Assembly: GCF_028710345.1 (NCBI RefSeq)
Contig: NZ_JAQTUH010000007.1
Location: 1 to 64,000, forward strand
From: Sulfuricurvum sp.
GTDB lineage: Bacteria; Campylobacterota; Campylobacteria; Campylobacterales; Sulfurimonadaceae
Direction of reading: 5' to 3'
Length of the DNA stretch: 64,000 nucleotides
A program made the translations under genes and the position numbers. Below are positions 45,013 to 53,749 of this stretch, piece after piece (position 1 is the stretch's first letter; each line of letters begins with the position of its first letter). The notes beneath the pieces were generated by a model, which had not been told where the DNA came from, did no database searches, and saw only the letters and a program-made list of their open reading frames with translations.

Positions 45013-45698
45013 AATTTCCCTTTTTTATGTTGAAGATAGATAAATGCATAAACCATAAGAATCAGACAAAGTATTTGAAACAGTGTAAGCCCAAAAATGA
45101 GAGTTTCATACGGCTTTAAAAATTCCCAAACAAAACGTTGTAGAGAATAATACCCAATGAATTGATAAAAAATAGTGTGTTCAAATGTTTTTTTGTTGTT
45201 TTTGTAAACCCAAACAGTGTAAAGAAAAAATAGCCCCATCGATACACTCTCGTAGAGCTGTACGGGATGACGCATTATTCCATCCCCAAAATCATGGGCG
45301 AAAATAGTTGTTGTCTCGATACCATAGGTATAATCCTGAATCCCTGAGAGGTAACACCCAATCCGACCTATTGCAATACCGATAGAGAGGGAGGGGACAA
45401 AATATGCCCCCGTAGAACCACGGATATGGGCAAATTTTTTAAAGAGTTCTGCTGATACTACACCGCCGAATATCGCACCTAATACCGATTTTCCGATAAT
45501 GATTTGATGCAATGAATAGTAGGTATTGAGTGTACCAAATCCAAAAGCACCGATAAAAAAACCGATGATCAATGCCGTGTAATAGCCGTAGCGGAGTGTT
45601 TCATCCGCAATGGCAGGGGTGGCGGGACGTATCCATTTCCATGAGATCAAAAAAGCAACACTGTACGAGAGTAAATCGAAAATGAAATGGATACTCAT
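45009..45698 (-). CDS. Lgt-fold protein with altered active-site signature
   Basis: This 229-residue membrane protein has about six hydrophobic helices and clear Lgt pieces: GRIG (111-114), RHPVQLYES (143-151) and QRFVWEF (about 187). In true prolipoprotein diacylglyceryl transferases the signature is GRxGNFxNxE and a HGG motif holds an essential His. Here they read [11 protein letters not shown] and FGG (77-79), so key residues are missing. It may use a different lipid or substrate. Its ends overlap YyaL and lipoprotein A by 4 bp each. Confidence 0.8.
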   Translation of the reverse strand: MSIHFIFDLLSYSVAFLISWKWIRPATPAIADETLRYGYYTALIIGFFIGAFGFGTLNTYYSLHQIIIGKSVLGAIFGGVVSAELFKKFAHIRGSTGAYFVPSLSIGIAIGRIGCYLSGIQDYTYGIETTTIFAHDFGDGIMRHPVQLYESVSMGLFFLYTVWVYKNNKKTFEHTIFYQFIGYYSLQRFVWEFLKPYETLIFGLTLFQILCLILMVYAFIYLQHKKGKL

Positions 45699-47608
45699 AG
45701 GCTATTACGAAGTAATCCTTCTAATTCATGAACATCAGAAGTATTGGCAAAACAACTATTCTCGCCACAAATCAAATACTCCTCAACGCTCTCATCACTT
45801 TTGAGCAGTATGAAAGGATAGTTAAACCCTTCGCACTCGCTTAGAAGTGCTTTTGACGCTTTGATAATCCGATCACCTTTGAGATAGCGGATGCACTGTT
45901 CGGTGAGTTTGGGATAGTAAATCGGGGTTTTCATCAGTTTCAGAGAGACATATTCGAGACTTTTAAAGGCAAAATGGCGATATTTACCATCCACTAAACT
46001 CCCAAGACTGAGGAGGGAATCAATCATAAATGCCATAGCACTGGGGTATGAGCCATCATCCATCTCGGCAATCGTCGGGAAATCTCCACGGCTGAAATAC
46101 CATGCCCCCTCTTGGTAAAAAAGCTCTAATGCTTTGTTGGCTAGTTGTTGTGCTCGAATGAGGTATATCTCATCGAACGTACACTCATACGCTTCGATTA
46201 GTGTGTTACTAAGATAGGCATAATCTTCTAAAAAAGCACCGATTTTAGGACTTTTATGGATGAGTGTAGTGTGATAGAGGGTATTATCAATCATCATCGT
46301 TTCCAGTAATGCATTGAGTGAATCCAGTGCGTGTTGATGATAAAGTGGGTTGGATTTGCCTAAAATAAAGAGCGATTTAATCATCATCGCATTCCATGCC
46401 GTATTGATTTTACGGTCGATGAAGGGGTACACTCTAGTTTGACGCATTTTTTGACACTGTGTGACAAAATCAGCAAACCATATCGGACGTTCTAAGCTCG
46501 GTAGGGTAATAATACTATACCCCTCGAAATTCCCCTCGTGCGTCACTCCCAACACGCTCAAAGCCTCTGTAATATCTTCTACGTGGGCTAAAGTGAGAGC
46601 TTGGAGTATCTCATTATAGGTGTATATAAAATATTTCCCCTCATGACCCTCGGTATCGGCATCACTCGCACTGTAAAAGAGATTGTTTTCCATCATGAAA
46701 TTTATCATAAAATCGGCAATCTCTTGGGCACATTGAGCAAAGAGGGGTTCATTGTAGGCTAATGAGGCACGGGCATAAATCTCACACAGTAGGGCATTAT
46801 CGTAACTCATCTTCTCGAAATGGGGAACGAGCCAAGACTCGTCGGTACTGTAACGGCAAAATCCCCCATCGATGAGGTCATACATCCCCCCGCGACCCAT
46901 CGAATTTAGTGTATGGGTAACGATTGTGTGATACAGTGGATTAGTCTCTAATGCTTCCAGTGTCAACAAAGTTTTAAGGGTAGAGGCGTGGGGAAATTTG
47001 GGTGATTTTGAAAATCCGCCATTGACGCTATCAAAGTTGTGCTCAGCTTGTTTACTAAATTGGAGAATGATTTTTTCGTTCAGTTGGGTGGCTTGGGTTG
47101 GGGCATTGTTCGGTTTCATAAAGCTCATGATTTCATTGGCATTTTGAAACAGTTTTTCATCGTTTTGGGCTACTTTTTCGGCGATAATGGCGGTGAGTTC
47201 ACTAAATCCCATCATCTGATTTTGATTATAGGGCGGTATATAGGTGGCGGCATAAAAGGGTTTATTTTGCGGGGTAGCGAAAATAGAGAGTGGCCAGCCC
47301 CCAGAGCGTCGGTTGAGGAGGTTGTGGAGTTCTTGAAAATGTTTGTCGATGTCGGGACGCTCTTCTCGGTCTACTTTGATACAAACGAAGTGTTGATTGA
47401 CAAATTCGGCAATCTTAGTATTTTCAAACACCTCATGCTCCATCACATGACACCAATGGCAACTGCTGTAACCGATACTTATAAATATAGATTTATGTTC
47501 AGACAAAGCTTTTTCAAACGCTTCATCACCCCATGGATACCAATCGATGGGATTATCACGGTGTTGTTGCAGATAGGGTGAATCCTCAAAGGCGAGACGG
47601 TTGGACAT
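45695..47608 (-). CDS. YyaL/DUF255 thioredoxin-domain protein
   Basis: This protein of about 637 residues has an N-terminal thioredoxin-like domain with the active site [10 protein letters not shown] near residue 48 and a long alpha-alpha-barrel C-terminal region resembling glycosidase folds ([24 protein letters not shown]). I start it at ATG 47608, which has GGAG 7 bases upstream; ATG 47620 is less likely. Its biochemical role is unknown in bacteria. It is the first gene of the operon leading to the Tes-like radical SAM gene. Confidence 0.9.
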   Translation of the reverse strand: MSNRLAFEDSPYLQQHRDNPIDWYPWGDEAFEKALSEHKSIFISIGYSSCHWCHVMEHEVFENTKIAEFVNQHFVCIKVDREERPDIDKHFQELHNLLNRRSGGWPLSIFATPQNKPFYAATYIPPYNQNQMMGFSELTAIIAEKVAQNDEKLFQNANEIMSFMKPNNAPTQATQLNEKIILQFSKQAEHNFDSVNGGFSKSPKFPHASTLKTLLTLEALETNPLYHTIVTHTLNSMGRGGMYDLIDGGFCRYSTDESWLVPHFEKMSYDNALLCEIYARASLAYNEPLFAQCAQEIADFMINFMMENNLFYSASDADTEGHEGKYFIYTYNEILQALTLAHVEDITEALSVLGVTHEGNFEGYSIITLPSLERPIWFADFVTQCQKMRQTRVYPFIDRKINTAWNAMMIKSLFILGKSNPLYHQHALDSLNALLETMMIDNTLYHTTLIHKSPKIGAFLEDYAYLSNTLIEAYECTFDEIYLIRAQQLANKALELFYQEGAWYFSRGDFPTIAEMDDGSYPSAMAFMIDSLLSLGSLVDGKYRHFAFKSLEYVSLKLMKTPIYYPKLTEQCIRYLKGDRIIKASKALLSECEGFNYPFILLKSDESVEEYLICGENSCFANTSDVHELEGLLRNSL

Positions 47609-47751
47609 AAAAAACTCCAAAATTTATGAATCGCATAGTGTAGCATTTGAGGCTATAGGGAAACTGAAAAATATTAACAATGTTTCTAAAAAAGAAAAGT
47701 TATCTTTTAATACGGTAAAATAAGTGATTATTATCAGTTCAAAGGTTTAGA

Positions 47752-49542
47752 ATGCGTTTTTTATTTTTGCTTATTTTTTCGTTATCACTCTATGGATTTG
47801 GATTTTTACAGCCTGAAGAGGCGTTTAAACCCAAAATTTCAGTGGTTGATGATGATACCGTTTCGATTAAGATTGAGTTAGGGGATAAAATCTATCTCTA
47901 TAAAGATAAACTCAAAATCGAAGATGCCGATCCAAAAGATGGTATTGAGTTTACAAAAGTTTCCAATACGACGAAAACCGTCGATCATGAGGGTGAAAGT
48001 GTCTACGAAGAATCTCCGCTCATTAGAATCGATTTAGGGAAAAAAGGGGAGGTAAGCGGAGAAAAAAAACTTCGAGTTAAACTCTCGTTTCAAGGGTGCT
48101 CGCTTGCAGGGTTGTGTTACGAACCACAGCAAATTGTTTTGGAAATACCCATTAATGCCGATAAATTAACACCAGTGACCAACATTAATGCTCCTGCTCT
48201 TTCTCAAGAGGTAAAAAAAGAGGTTCAAGCACCTAAGGCTGAATCTGAAACCGATAAAATCGCTGATGTTATCAAGGGGGGGAGTCTTTGGGTAATTATT
48301 GTGAGCTTTTTCGGGTTTGGTATTCTCCTTTCACTCACTCCGTGTGTATTCCCGATGATACCGATTATCTCTTCGGTTATTCTAGCCCAAGGCAAAGGAA
48401 TGGGGGCAAAAAAAGCATTTTTGCTCTCACTCGTCTATGTGTTGTCGATGGCGGTTGCCTATACTATCGCAGGGGTGTTGGCGGGGCTTTTCGGAGCAAA
48501 TCTTCAAGTTGCGTTTCAAACACCGTGGATTATTACCGCATTTGCTCTCATTTTTGTACTACTATCATTATCAATGTTTGATGTGTATGAACTCCAAATT
48601 CCCAACTTCATCCAATCACGTATCTCTAAGCTTAGTGGTCAACGCAGTGGTGTCATCGGAATTGCGATTATGGGCTTTTTGTCGGCATTAATCGTAGGTC
48701 CGTGTGTGGCAGCTCCTTTGGCGGGTGCATTAATCTATATCGGTCAAACGGGTGATGCATTGCTCGGAGGAATTGCACTCTTTTCACTCTCTATCGGTAT
48801 GGGTGTTCCATTATTGGTAGTTGGGACGACATCGGGTAAATTTATGCCGAAACCGGGGATGTGGATGGATGTCATCAAAGCGGTGTTTGGTGTCATGTTG
48901 CTGGGGATTGCTATTTGGATGATGGGTCGCGTGTTGGATGAAAATACGACGTTATTGTTATGGGGTGGATTAGCGGTTTTTGTGGCGGTCAATATGAACG
49001 CACTCGAACCGTTAGGTATCCATCCATCATGGAGTTCACGTGCCAATGTAAAAGCTTTGGGTATTATGATTTTGTTATATGGTTTTGCTCTATTAGTAGG
49101 GGGAATGGCAGGAGCAAAAGAACTTTTGCACCCTTTGGATCCGTTTGTAACACAAGTACAAGCATCCACGATTGTTCCGAGTCAACATAAAAAATTTGAG
49201 AAAATCACCTCAATAGAAGAACTGGATGCCATTGTGAGTAAGAACAAAGGTACAAAAATCTTAGTTGATTTTTCTGCCGCTTGGTGCACTGCTTGTAAAG
49301 AGTACGAAGAGAAAACATTCAGCGTCGAAGCGGTAAAAACAGCTATGGATAAGTATGTTTTAGTCCAAGTCGATGTAACGGCTAACGATGAAGTGTCCAA
49401 AGCGATTAGTGAAAAATACGGCATTTTCGGACCTCCTGCTATTTTGTTTTTTGATGATAAAGGGGTGCAAAATAAAGAAGCAACCATTATTGGATTTAAA
49501 GAAGCGAGTGAATTTTTAAAACACATCGAGGGGATCAAATGA
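47752..49542 (+). CDS. dsbD: Thiol:disulfide interchange protein DsbD
   Basis: This 596-residue protein passes reducing power from cytoplasm to periplasm. It has a signal peptide (1-17), an N-terminal Ig-like domain (about 25-145) with GCSLAGLCYEP, a membrane domain of eight helices (about 180-450) with TPCVFPMIP and GPCVAAPLAG, and a C-terminal thioredoxin domain with WCTACK near residue 510. A periplasmic thioredoxin gene follows with a 4-bp overlap. It may serve cytochrome c maturation or the TlpA-like proteins. Confidence 0.93.
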   Translation: MRFLFLLIFSLSLYGFGFLQPEEAFKPKISVVDDDTVSIKIELGDKIYLYKDKLKIEDADPKDGIEFTKVSNTTKTVDHEGESVYEESPLIRIDLGKKGEVSGEKKLRVKLSFQGCSLAGLCYEPQQIVLEIPINADKLTPVTNINAPALSQEVKKEVQAPKAESETDKIADVIKGGSLWVIIVSFFGFGILLSLTPCVFPMIPIISSVILAQGKGMGAKKAFLLSLVYVLSMAVAYTIAGVLAGLFGANLQVAFQTPWIITAFALIFVLLSLSMFDVYELQIPNFIQSRISKLSGQRSGVIGIAIMGFLSALIVGPCVAAPLAGALIYIGQTGDALLGGIALFSLSIGMGVPLLVVGTTSGKFMPKPGMWMDVIKAVFGVMLLGIAIWMMGRVLDENTTLLLWGGLAVFVAVNMNALEPLGIHPSWSSRANVKALGIMILLYGFALLVGGMAGAKELLHPLDPFVTQVQASTIVPSQHKKFEKITSIEELDAIVSKNKGTKILVDFSAAWCTACKEYEEKTFSVEAVKTAMDKYVLVQVDVTANDEVSKAISEKYGIFGPPAILFFDDKGVQNKEATIIGFKEASEFLKHIEGIK

Positions 49543-49922
49543 GAAAAATAGTTTTAGGATTAGCACTATTAGTTTCGTGTGCATTTGCAGAGATACAATG
49601 GGCATCATCGTATGATTCTGCATTGGCTCAAGCGAAAAAAGAGCATAAAAATGTGATGGTGATGCTCTCACGTGAGAATTGTCCTGCTTGTGAATATATG
49701 GATGGTGTTGTCTTTGAAGAGAAAGTAGTAGCCGATGCTATCGTTAAATCGTATATTCCCGTCCATATCGATATCCATAAAGATTTTCTTCCAGATGGCC
49801 TTGGATATATCGGAACCCCGACGTTTCATTTCCTTGACGCTAACGGCAAAAAAATCGGTCGTTATGACGGTGCGGCGAATATCCCGAATTTTATGGGAAT
49901 ATTGGGTAAATATAAAAAATAA
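49539..49922 (+). CDS. Periplasmic thioredoxin-fold protein
   Basis: This 127-residue protein has a signal peptide (about 1-17) and a compact thioredoxin fold with the active site ENCPACEYM and the cis-Pro region IGTPTFHFLD. It resembles SoxW-like and other DsbD-partner reductases. ATGA overlap with dsbD implies coupled translation and a shared reductant pathway. Confidence 0.85.
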   Translation: MRKIVLGLALLVSCAFAEIQWASSYDSALAQAKKEHKNVMVMLSRENCPACEYMDGVVFEEKVVADAIVKSYIPVHIDIHKDFLPDGLGYIGTPTFHFLDANGKKIGRYDGAANIPNFMGILGKYKK

Positions 49923-49934
49923 ATTCTCCTCTTT

Positions 49935-49965
49935 TGCTATAATATCCTCACTTTAACAGTGAGGA
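49935..49965 (+). promoter_or_regulatory. Extended -10 box followed by a perfect hairpin
   Basis: TG (49935-49936) and TATAAT (49938-49943) form an extended -10. Immediately after, TCCTCACT (49945-49952) pairs with AGTGAGGA (49958-49965). A transcript starting near 49950 would begin inside the hairpin, so the hairpin may instead be an operator or the terminator of dsbD; no U-run follows it. Confidence 0.4.
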
Positions 49966-50076
49966 AAAATCTATTACACTTCTAATAATACACTTAATTT
50001 CGAAAAACACCTCTTTATAAACCATATTTAAAATATAAATGATTTTATTTAGAATTTACAATATTATTAGTGATAT

Positions 50077-50110
50077 AGTGTTTTAATATATTGCAATATA
50101 TAAAAACACT
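50077..50110. promoter_or_regulatory. 34-bp near-perfect palindrome before small exported gene
   Basis: AGTGTTTTAATATATTG (50077-50093) and CAATATATAAAAACACT (50094-50110) match as inverted halves at 16 of 17 positions, centred at 50093/50094. It ends directly before the ribosome site (AAGGA) of the 65-residue gene. It could be an operator or an mRNA hairpin controlling translation. Confidence 0.7.
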
Positions 50111-50121
50111 AAGGATCTAAA

Positions 50122-50319
50122 ATGAAAAAAGTTATTCTTACTACTGTTCTATGTTCACTTGTAACACTCTATGCAGCAGATGCTGTTAAACCCACTCCTA
50201 CAGAAGGCCCTGGTAAAAAAACACAAGTTGAAAAAAATGTGGTAAAAGTTGAAAAAGTAGAGAAAAAGTCAGAAAAACAAGTAAAAAAAGAGGCTCATCG
50301 AGCTGCTGATAAACTTTAA
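50122..50319 (+). CDS. Small exported Lys-rich protein
   Basis: This 65-residue protein has a signal peptide (about 1-19, cleaved near LYA|AD) and a mature part made almost wholly of Lys, Val and Glu repeats (VEKNVVKVEKVEKKSEKQ). It has no cysteine and is probably helical or disordered. AAGGATCTAAA precedes the ATG. It is not a family I recognise. The palindrome just upstream suggests specific regulation. Confidence 0.7.
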   Translation: MKKVILTTVLCSLVTLYAADAVKPTPTEGPGKKTQVEKNVVKVEKVEKKSEKQVKKEAHRAADKL

Positions 50320-50367
50320 TTTGGTAGTAGAACGGTAATTGAATACAGAGTTAAAAAAAGGCTCTCT

Positions 50368-50751
50368 ATGTCACAGTTACCGGATGCTCTAAAAGTGGGT
50401 GTGGACTCTATCGATCAGCGACACGAAGAGTTTTATACCCTCTATGAAACCCTCAAAAATACTCCTGATAGTGAGTTTCTAGTAGCTTTTGATGCCGTTA
50501 TTCTCCACACACAAAACCATTTTGCCGAAGAAGAGGCAGATATGGAACTCATCGTTTATCCCAACAAAGCAGAACATAAACAAGAACACCAAAAAGCATT
50601 GGATGAGATGAACTATTTCAGAGAGAAAGCTTCAAGCGGTAAACTGATATTTGCCAAAGGGTATGTTAAAGAGCGTTTGGGAGATTGGTTGCGTAACCAT
50701 TTGCTCAATATGGATAGCGATTTGGCTCGTGTGATTACCCAAAACCTCTAA
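50368..50751 (+). CDS. Bacteriohemerythrin
   Basis: This 127-residue four-helix protein binds O2 at a di-iron centre. Ligands visible are H19 in IDQRHEEF, H49 region in VILHTQNHFAEEE (His and Glu), HKQEHQKAL, and the final HLLNMDSDL with His and Asp. It probably stores or senses oxygen in this microaerophile. It lies alone, 48 bp after the small Lys-rich gene. Confidence 0.92.
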   Translation: MSQLPDALKVGVDSIDQRHEEFYTLYETLKNTPDSEFLVAFDAVILHTQNHFAEEEADMELIVYPNKAEHKQEHQKALDEMNYFREKASSGKLIFAKGYVKERLGDWLRNHLLNMDSDLARVITQNL

Positions 50752-50826
50752 ATATTGCAAATAGTAAGAGTATTTACTATACTTTTGGTACATTTCGACA
50801 TGCAATTGATTGATAGGTGTTTAGAA

Positions 50827-51603
50827 ATGCGTTGGTGTAGTTTTTTAGTAATGGTATCGGCTACTGCATTGATGGGAGGGGATTATGTACCCTGCGATAA
50901 ATCTTATCCTGCATGGGCTTATAATCAGAGCAAATGCGATAATAAAACACTCAACTACACACATGATGCAGGTTTACCGGAATTGTTCGGCGGTGAGGCG
51001 AGTATGAGCTACGGTTTAAAAAAAAATGAGACTACTGAAACACTTTCCATGGGTGCACAATACTCATTAGAAGAGTTTTCTGCAAAGTTGCAAGGCTCTT
51101 ACATAAAAAATAGATTCGATAACACTCCCCCTATCGGAAATACAAAATTATCGCTACTCTATCGGAAAAAACTGGGGGATTCATTAGCCCTCAATGCCAT
51201 GGAAAACATTACGATTCCCGTTAAAACAACCAGTGCTCAGAGTGATCCTACGCAATATACAAGTATCCTCAAAGCTCTCTATCCAATGAATACTTTTTAC
51301 AATGTTTTTGCGGAGGGGAGTTATTCATTATTGGATAGCCCCTCAACTGATAATAGTATTTACCGTAATCCTTATAGCTATACTACAGGGATAAACTATA
51401 CTAATGGGGGTGACACTGCGATCAATGCATCGTACATTTTAATGCGAGATAGCGATCCAACGGTAGGTGAAAATAAAAAAATCAAATTGGTACATAAACA
51501 TAAAATCAATAAAGCAGTCAAAACGTCTGTGAGTATTACGAAAAGTTTGGAAGCTGAAAATCAGGACAATAAGGCATATTTCGATGTGAACTATGCCTTT
51601 TAA
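50827..51603 (+). CDS. Exported outer-membrane-like protein
   Basis: This protein of about 258 residues, from ATG 50827, has a signal peptide (about 1-18, ending TALMGG) and a mature part rich in alternating hydrophobic strands, ending in the aromatic residue F (DVNYAF), as outer-membrane barrels do. Two cysteines near the start (CDKSYPAW, SKCDNK) may form a disulfide. A longer reading from 50755 adds 24 residues ahead of the signal. The function is unknown. Confidence 0.65.
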   Translation: MRWCSFLVMVSATALMGGDYVPCDKSYPAWAYNQSKCDNKTLNYTHDAGLPELFGGEASMSYGLKKNETTETLSMGAQYSLEEFSAKLQGSYIKNRFDNTPPIGNTKLSLLYRKKLGDSLALNAMENITIPVKTTSAQSDPTQYTSILKALYPMNTFYNVFAEGSYSLLDSPSTDNSIYRNPYSYTTGINYTNGGDTAINASYILMRDSDPTVGENKKIKLVHKHKINKAVKTSVSITKSLEAENQDNKAYFDVNYAF

Positions 51604-51612
51604 AGTTGAAAA

Positions 51613-52140
51613 TTACTTTTTTTCCACCAATTTTTCTAAAATATACAACTGCATCTCTTTGTGCGGTATCTCTTTATCCAAAGCTTCTGCATAAATCTTG
51701 GCTACCTCTTTAGCATGTAAATCGTAATCAAAATGGGGAAAATGGTTTTCCCATCCCCGTTGCAAGATTTTATGGGCAACGGCATCGATGAGGTACTCTT
51801 TAAAAATTGCATACATTGCAAAAAACATCCCTGTAAATAACACTGCCATAATGATTAAAAGGTGACAATCGATTTTGGTTAACGGATGGTGAAAGATAGC
51901 CGCCGGAGGGAGCATGATTAGATGCCAAATGATGATAAAGACAACATAGCTTCTTCCGACGCTAAAACGAAATCCCGGAATATTGCCTTCGAGTTTTAAT
52001 CCGTCTTGGTACATTTTATTGGTTTTGAGCAGATCACGAAAAAGCATCGGATCATCCGACAACGTAAAAACGTATGGGATGATTTTGTCGTTGGTATAGC
52101 GTTTAATAGTGGTTTTTGACCAAGTAAAAAGTCTAATCAT
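51613..52140 (-). CDS. Unknown two-helix membrane protein
   Basis: This protein of about 176 residues is unfamiliar. It has two central hydrophobic helices (about 68-87 and 92-115) and a charged C-terminal half rich in His, Glu and Lys (HFDYDLHAKEVAKIYAEAL). I start it at ATG 52140, with AAGGA at good spacing, overlapping the lpxB stop by 8 bp; a 52176 start is less likely. Coupling to lpxB suggests an envelope role. Confidence 0.65.
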   Translation of the reverse strand: MIRLFTWSKTTIKRYTNDKIIPYVFTLSDDPMLFRDLLKTNKMYQDGLKLEGNIPGFRFSVGRSYVVFIIIWHLIMLPPAAIFHHPLTKIDCHLLIIMAVLFTGMFFAMYAIFKEYLIDAVAHKILQRGWENHFPHFDYDLHAKEVAKIYAEALDKEIPHKEMQLYILEKLVEKK

Positions 52141-53182
52141 GTGTTTCCTTGAGTAAGTGAGCGACCCGTTGTGCACTTCCTGATTTTAGAAGCGTATGCA
52201 ACAGTGCCGAATCGTTAAAAAATTGTTCTCTATCCATTTGAATATAGCAATTATACAGATTTTCTGCCGTTACTGCATCTTGAATAAATTCAGGGTGGAG
52301 AGGACGGTGGTATTCGTGCATAAAAAGGAGATTTCCCAAGCCAGCGTATTCGAGTTTAATTAGTGCTCGTCCGATCATGTAATCGAGTTTTTTAGCGATG
52401 TAGACGAGGGCGAAGGGGGTACGGATGAGTGATGCTTCGAGAGTTGCCGTTCCGCTACAGATAAAGGCAAAATCAGATTGCGAGAGGGTGGCGTGGGCAT
52501 CGTGCGTGATGGTAAATGCACTGATGTCTCCATAGAGCTCTTCGATTTTTTCTTCACTAAAATGGGGAGGGATGACAAGCATCGCGGTACATTCAATTTT
52601 CTCCCGCACCTCTCTAAAAATTCCCATCAGTTTTCGTATCTCTCCCGGACGGCTTCCGGGCATAAAGGTGATGATTCCACTTGGTGCGAGAGATGTTTTG
52701 TGTACCGTTATCTCATCGAGTAATGGATGTCCGACGTATTCAATAGGAGCAGTAGGAGAATAGTAGCTTGGTTCAAACGGGAGGATAGAGCAGAGCCGAG
52801 TGATTGTTTTTTCGAGTACAGGAATCCGTTTTTTCTTCCATGCCCATGCTTGGGGGAGGATGTAATAGATGATTTCTTTGTCAGGATAACGTTTACGGAT
52901 GGCTTTGGCCAAGGGGAGATTAAATCCTGAAGAATCAATCAACAACACTTTGTCTGCATCTTCTGCTAACTCCACCATCTGATCTTTGAGTCTGAAGAAA
53001 AAGGGGAGTTTGGTAAGTGCATCGACAAACCCCATAATAGCGGTTGAACGCAAATCGATGATACTTTCCCCTAAAGAGGCATCAAAAATACCGTTGAGTT
53101 GAACATCATCTCCTAACTCTTTGAGAAGATAGCGTAAATGGACATTGGCGGAGTGTTCGAGTGCGGAGATTAAGAGTTTCAT
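52133..53182 (-). CDS. lpxB: Lipid-A-disaccharide synthase
   Basis: This 349-residue glycosyltransferase joins two acylated glucosamines to make the lipid A disaccharide. Characteristic parts are the N-terminal LISALEHSANVHLRYL, YYILPQAWAWKKKRI, FMPGSRPGEIRKL and CSGTATLEASL. It is somewhat shorter than the E. coli enzyme. Its ATG overlaps the upstream cytochrome c stop (ATGA), and an unknown membrane gene follows. Confidence 0.92.
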   Translation of the reverse strand: MKLLISALEHSANVHLRYLLKELGDDVQLNGIFDASLGESIIDLRSTAIMGFVDALTKLPFFFRLKDQMVELAEDADKVLLIDSSGFNLPLAKAIRKRYPDKEIIYYILPQAWAWKKKRIPVLEKTITRLCSILPFEPSYYSPTAPIEYVGHPLLDEITVHKTSLAPSGIITFMPGSRPGEIRKLMGIFREVREKIECTAMLVIPPHFSEEKIEELYGDISAFTITHDAHATLSQSDFAFICSGTATLEASLIRTPFALVYIAKKLDYMIGRALIKLEYAGLGNLLFMHEYHRPLHPEFIQDAVTAENLYNCYIQMDREQFFNDSALLHTLLKSGSAQRVAHLLKETHD

Positions 53183-53541
53183 GAACTGCCATCTCCGGTA
53201 TTAGAATCATCGGGAGCATATTTCTTTTTGCTTTGCTCATGAAACTCACTTAAAAAGGTGGTGAGTTGATCGATTTGTGTATCGTTTAATGCCATAGCAA
53301 AAGGGATCATCATTTGAGCCAATTGGGTATCTCCTTGTTTCGAACGGAGTCGTTTTAGTTTGTACTCTAAGAAAGCTTTGCGGCGATAGGCGAGGGGAGG
53401 GTAGAGATTTGTCCCACCGGCATTAATACCGTGGCATCCGTTACACCCTTTGGAAAAATAGAGTTTTTTTCCCATCTCATACGGTGAGGGTACAGCAAAT
53501 AACCAAAGTGTATAACTAAAAACGAGAATAAAAAAACGCAC
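53179..53541 (-). CDS. Class I cytochrome c
   Basis: This protein of about 120 residues has an N-terminal signal or anchor (about 1-17), a heme c motif C33-N-G-C36-H37, and a later Met in MMIPFAMALND as the likely second ligand. The start is GTG 53541 with AAAGGGAA 5 bases upstream; a 53673 start would add 44 unrelated residues. It is a small periplasmic electron carrier. Its C-terminal tail (DDSNTGDGSS) is disordered. It overlaps lpxB by 4 bp. Confidence 0.82.
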   Translation of the reverse strand: MRFFILVFSYTLWLFAVPSPYEMGKKLYFSKGCNGCHGINAGGTNLYPPLAYRRKAFLEYKLKRLRSKQGDTQLAQMMIPFAMALNDTQIDQLTTFLSEFHEQSKKKYAPDDSNTGDGSS

Positions 53542-53672
53542 AAGTTCCCTTTTTAAACCTTCATAGATTACAATGGCGTTATTATAACTGACCTTACACG
53601 CTTTTACAAAAAAGGGTGTATAGATACCTCTAATATTCTCAAAACAACGTTTTGAAGCTTTAGGGGATTGCA

Positions 53673-53718
53673 AAGGACTTTAGTCCTTGCCACTAAAACG
53701 GATGCATTCGTTTTAGTG
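53673..53718. repeat. Two adjacent perfect hairpins
   Basis: Stem 1 is AAGGACT/AGTCCTT (53673-53679, 53682-53688). Stem 2 is CACTAAAACG/CGTTTTAGTG (53691-53700, 53709-53718), separated by an 8-base loop. They lie between the divergent cytochrome c and pyrC-like genes, so they may be operators or 5' leader structures. Confidence 0.65.
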
Positions 53719-53749
53719 CTAATACTAATATAACAACACAGGAGTAACC

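Noticed and set aside
47039-47581. 180-residue open frame opposite YyaL
   Set aside because: YyaL has its thioredoxin and barrel motifs on the other strand; this reading has no recognisable features.
53542-53673. Longer start for cytochrome c
   Set aside because: The 44 extra residues do not look like a signal peptide; GTG 53541 has AAAGGGAA and leads straight into a hydrophobic signal.
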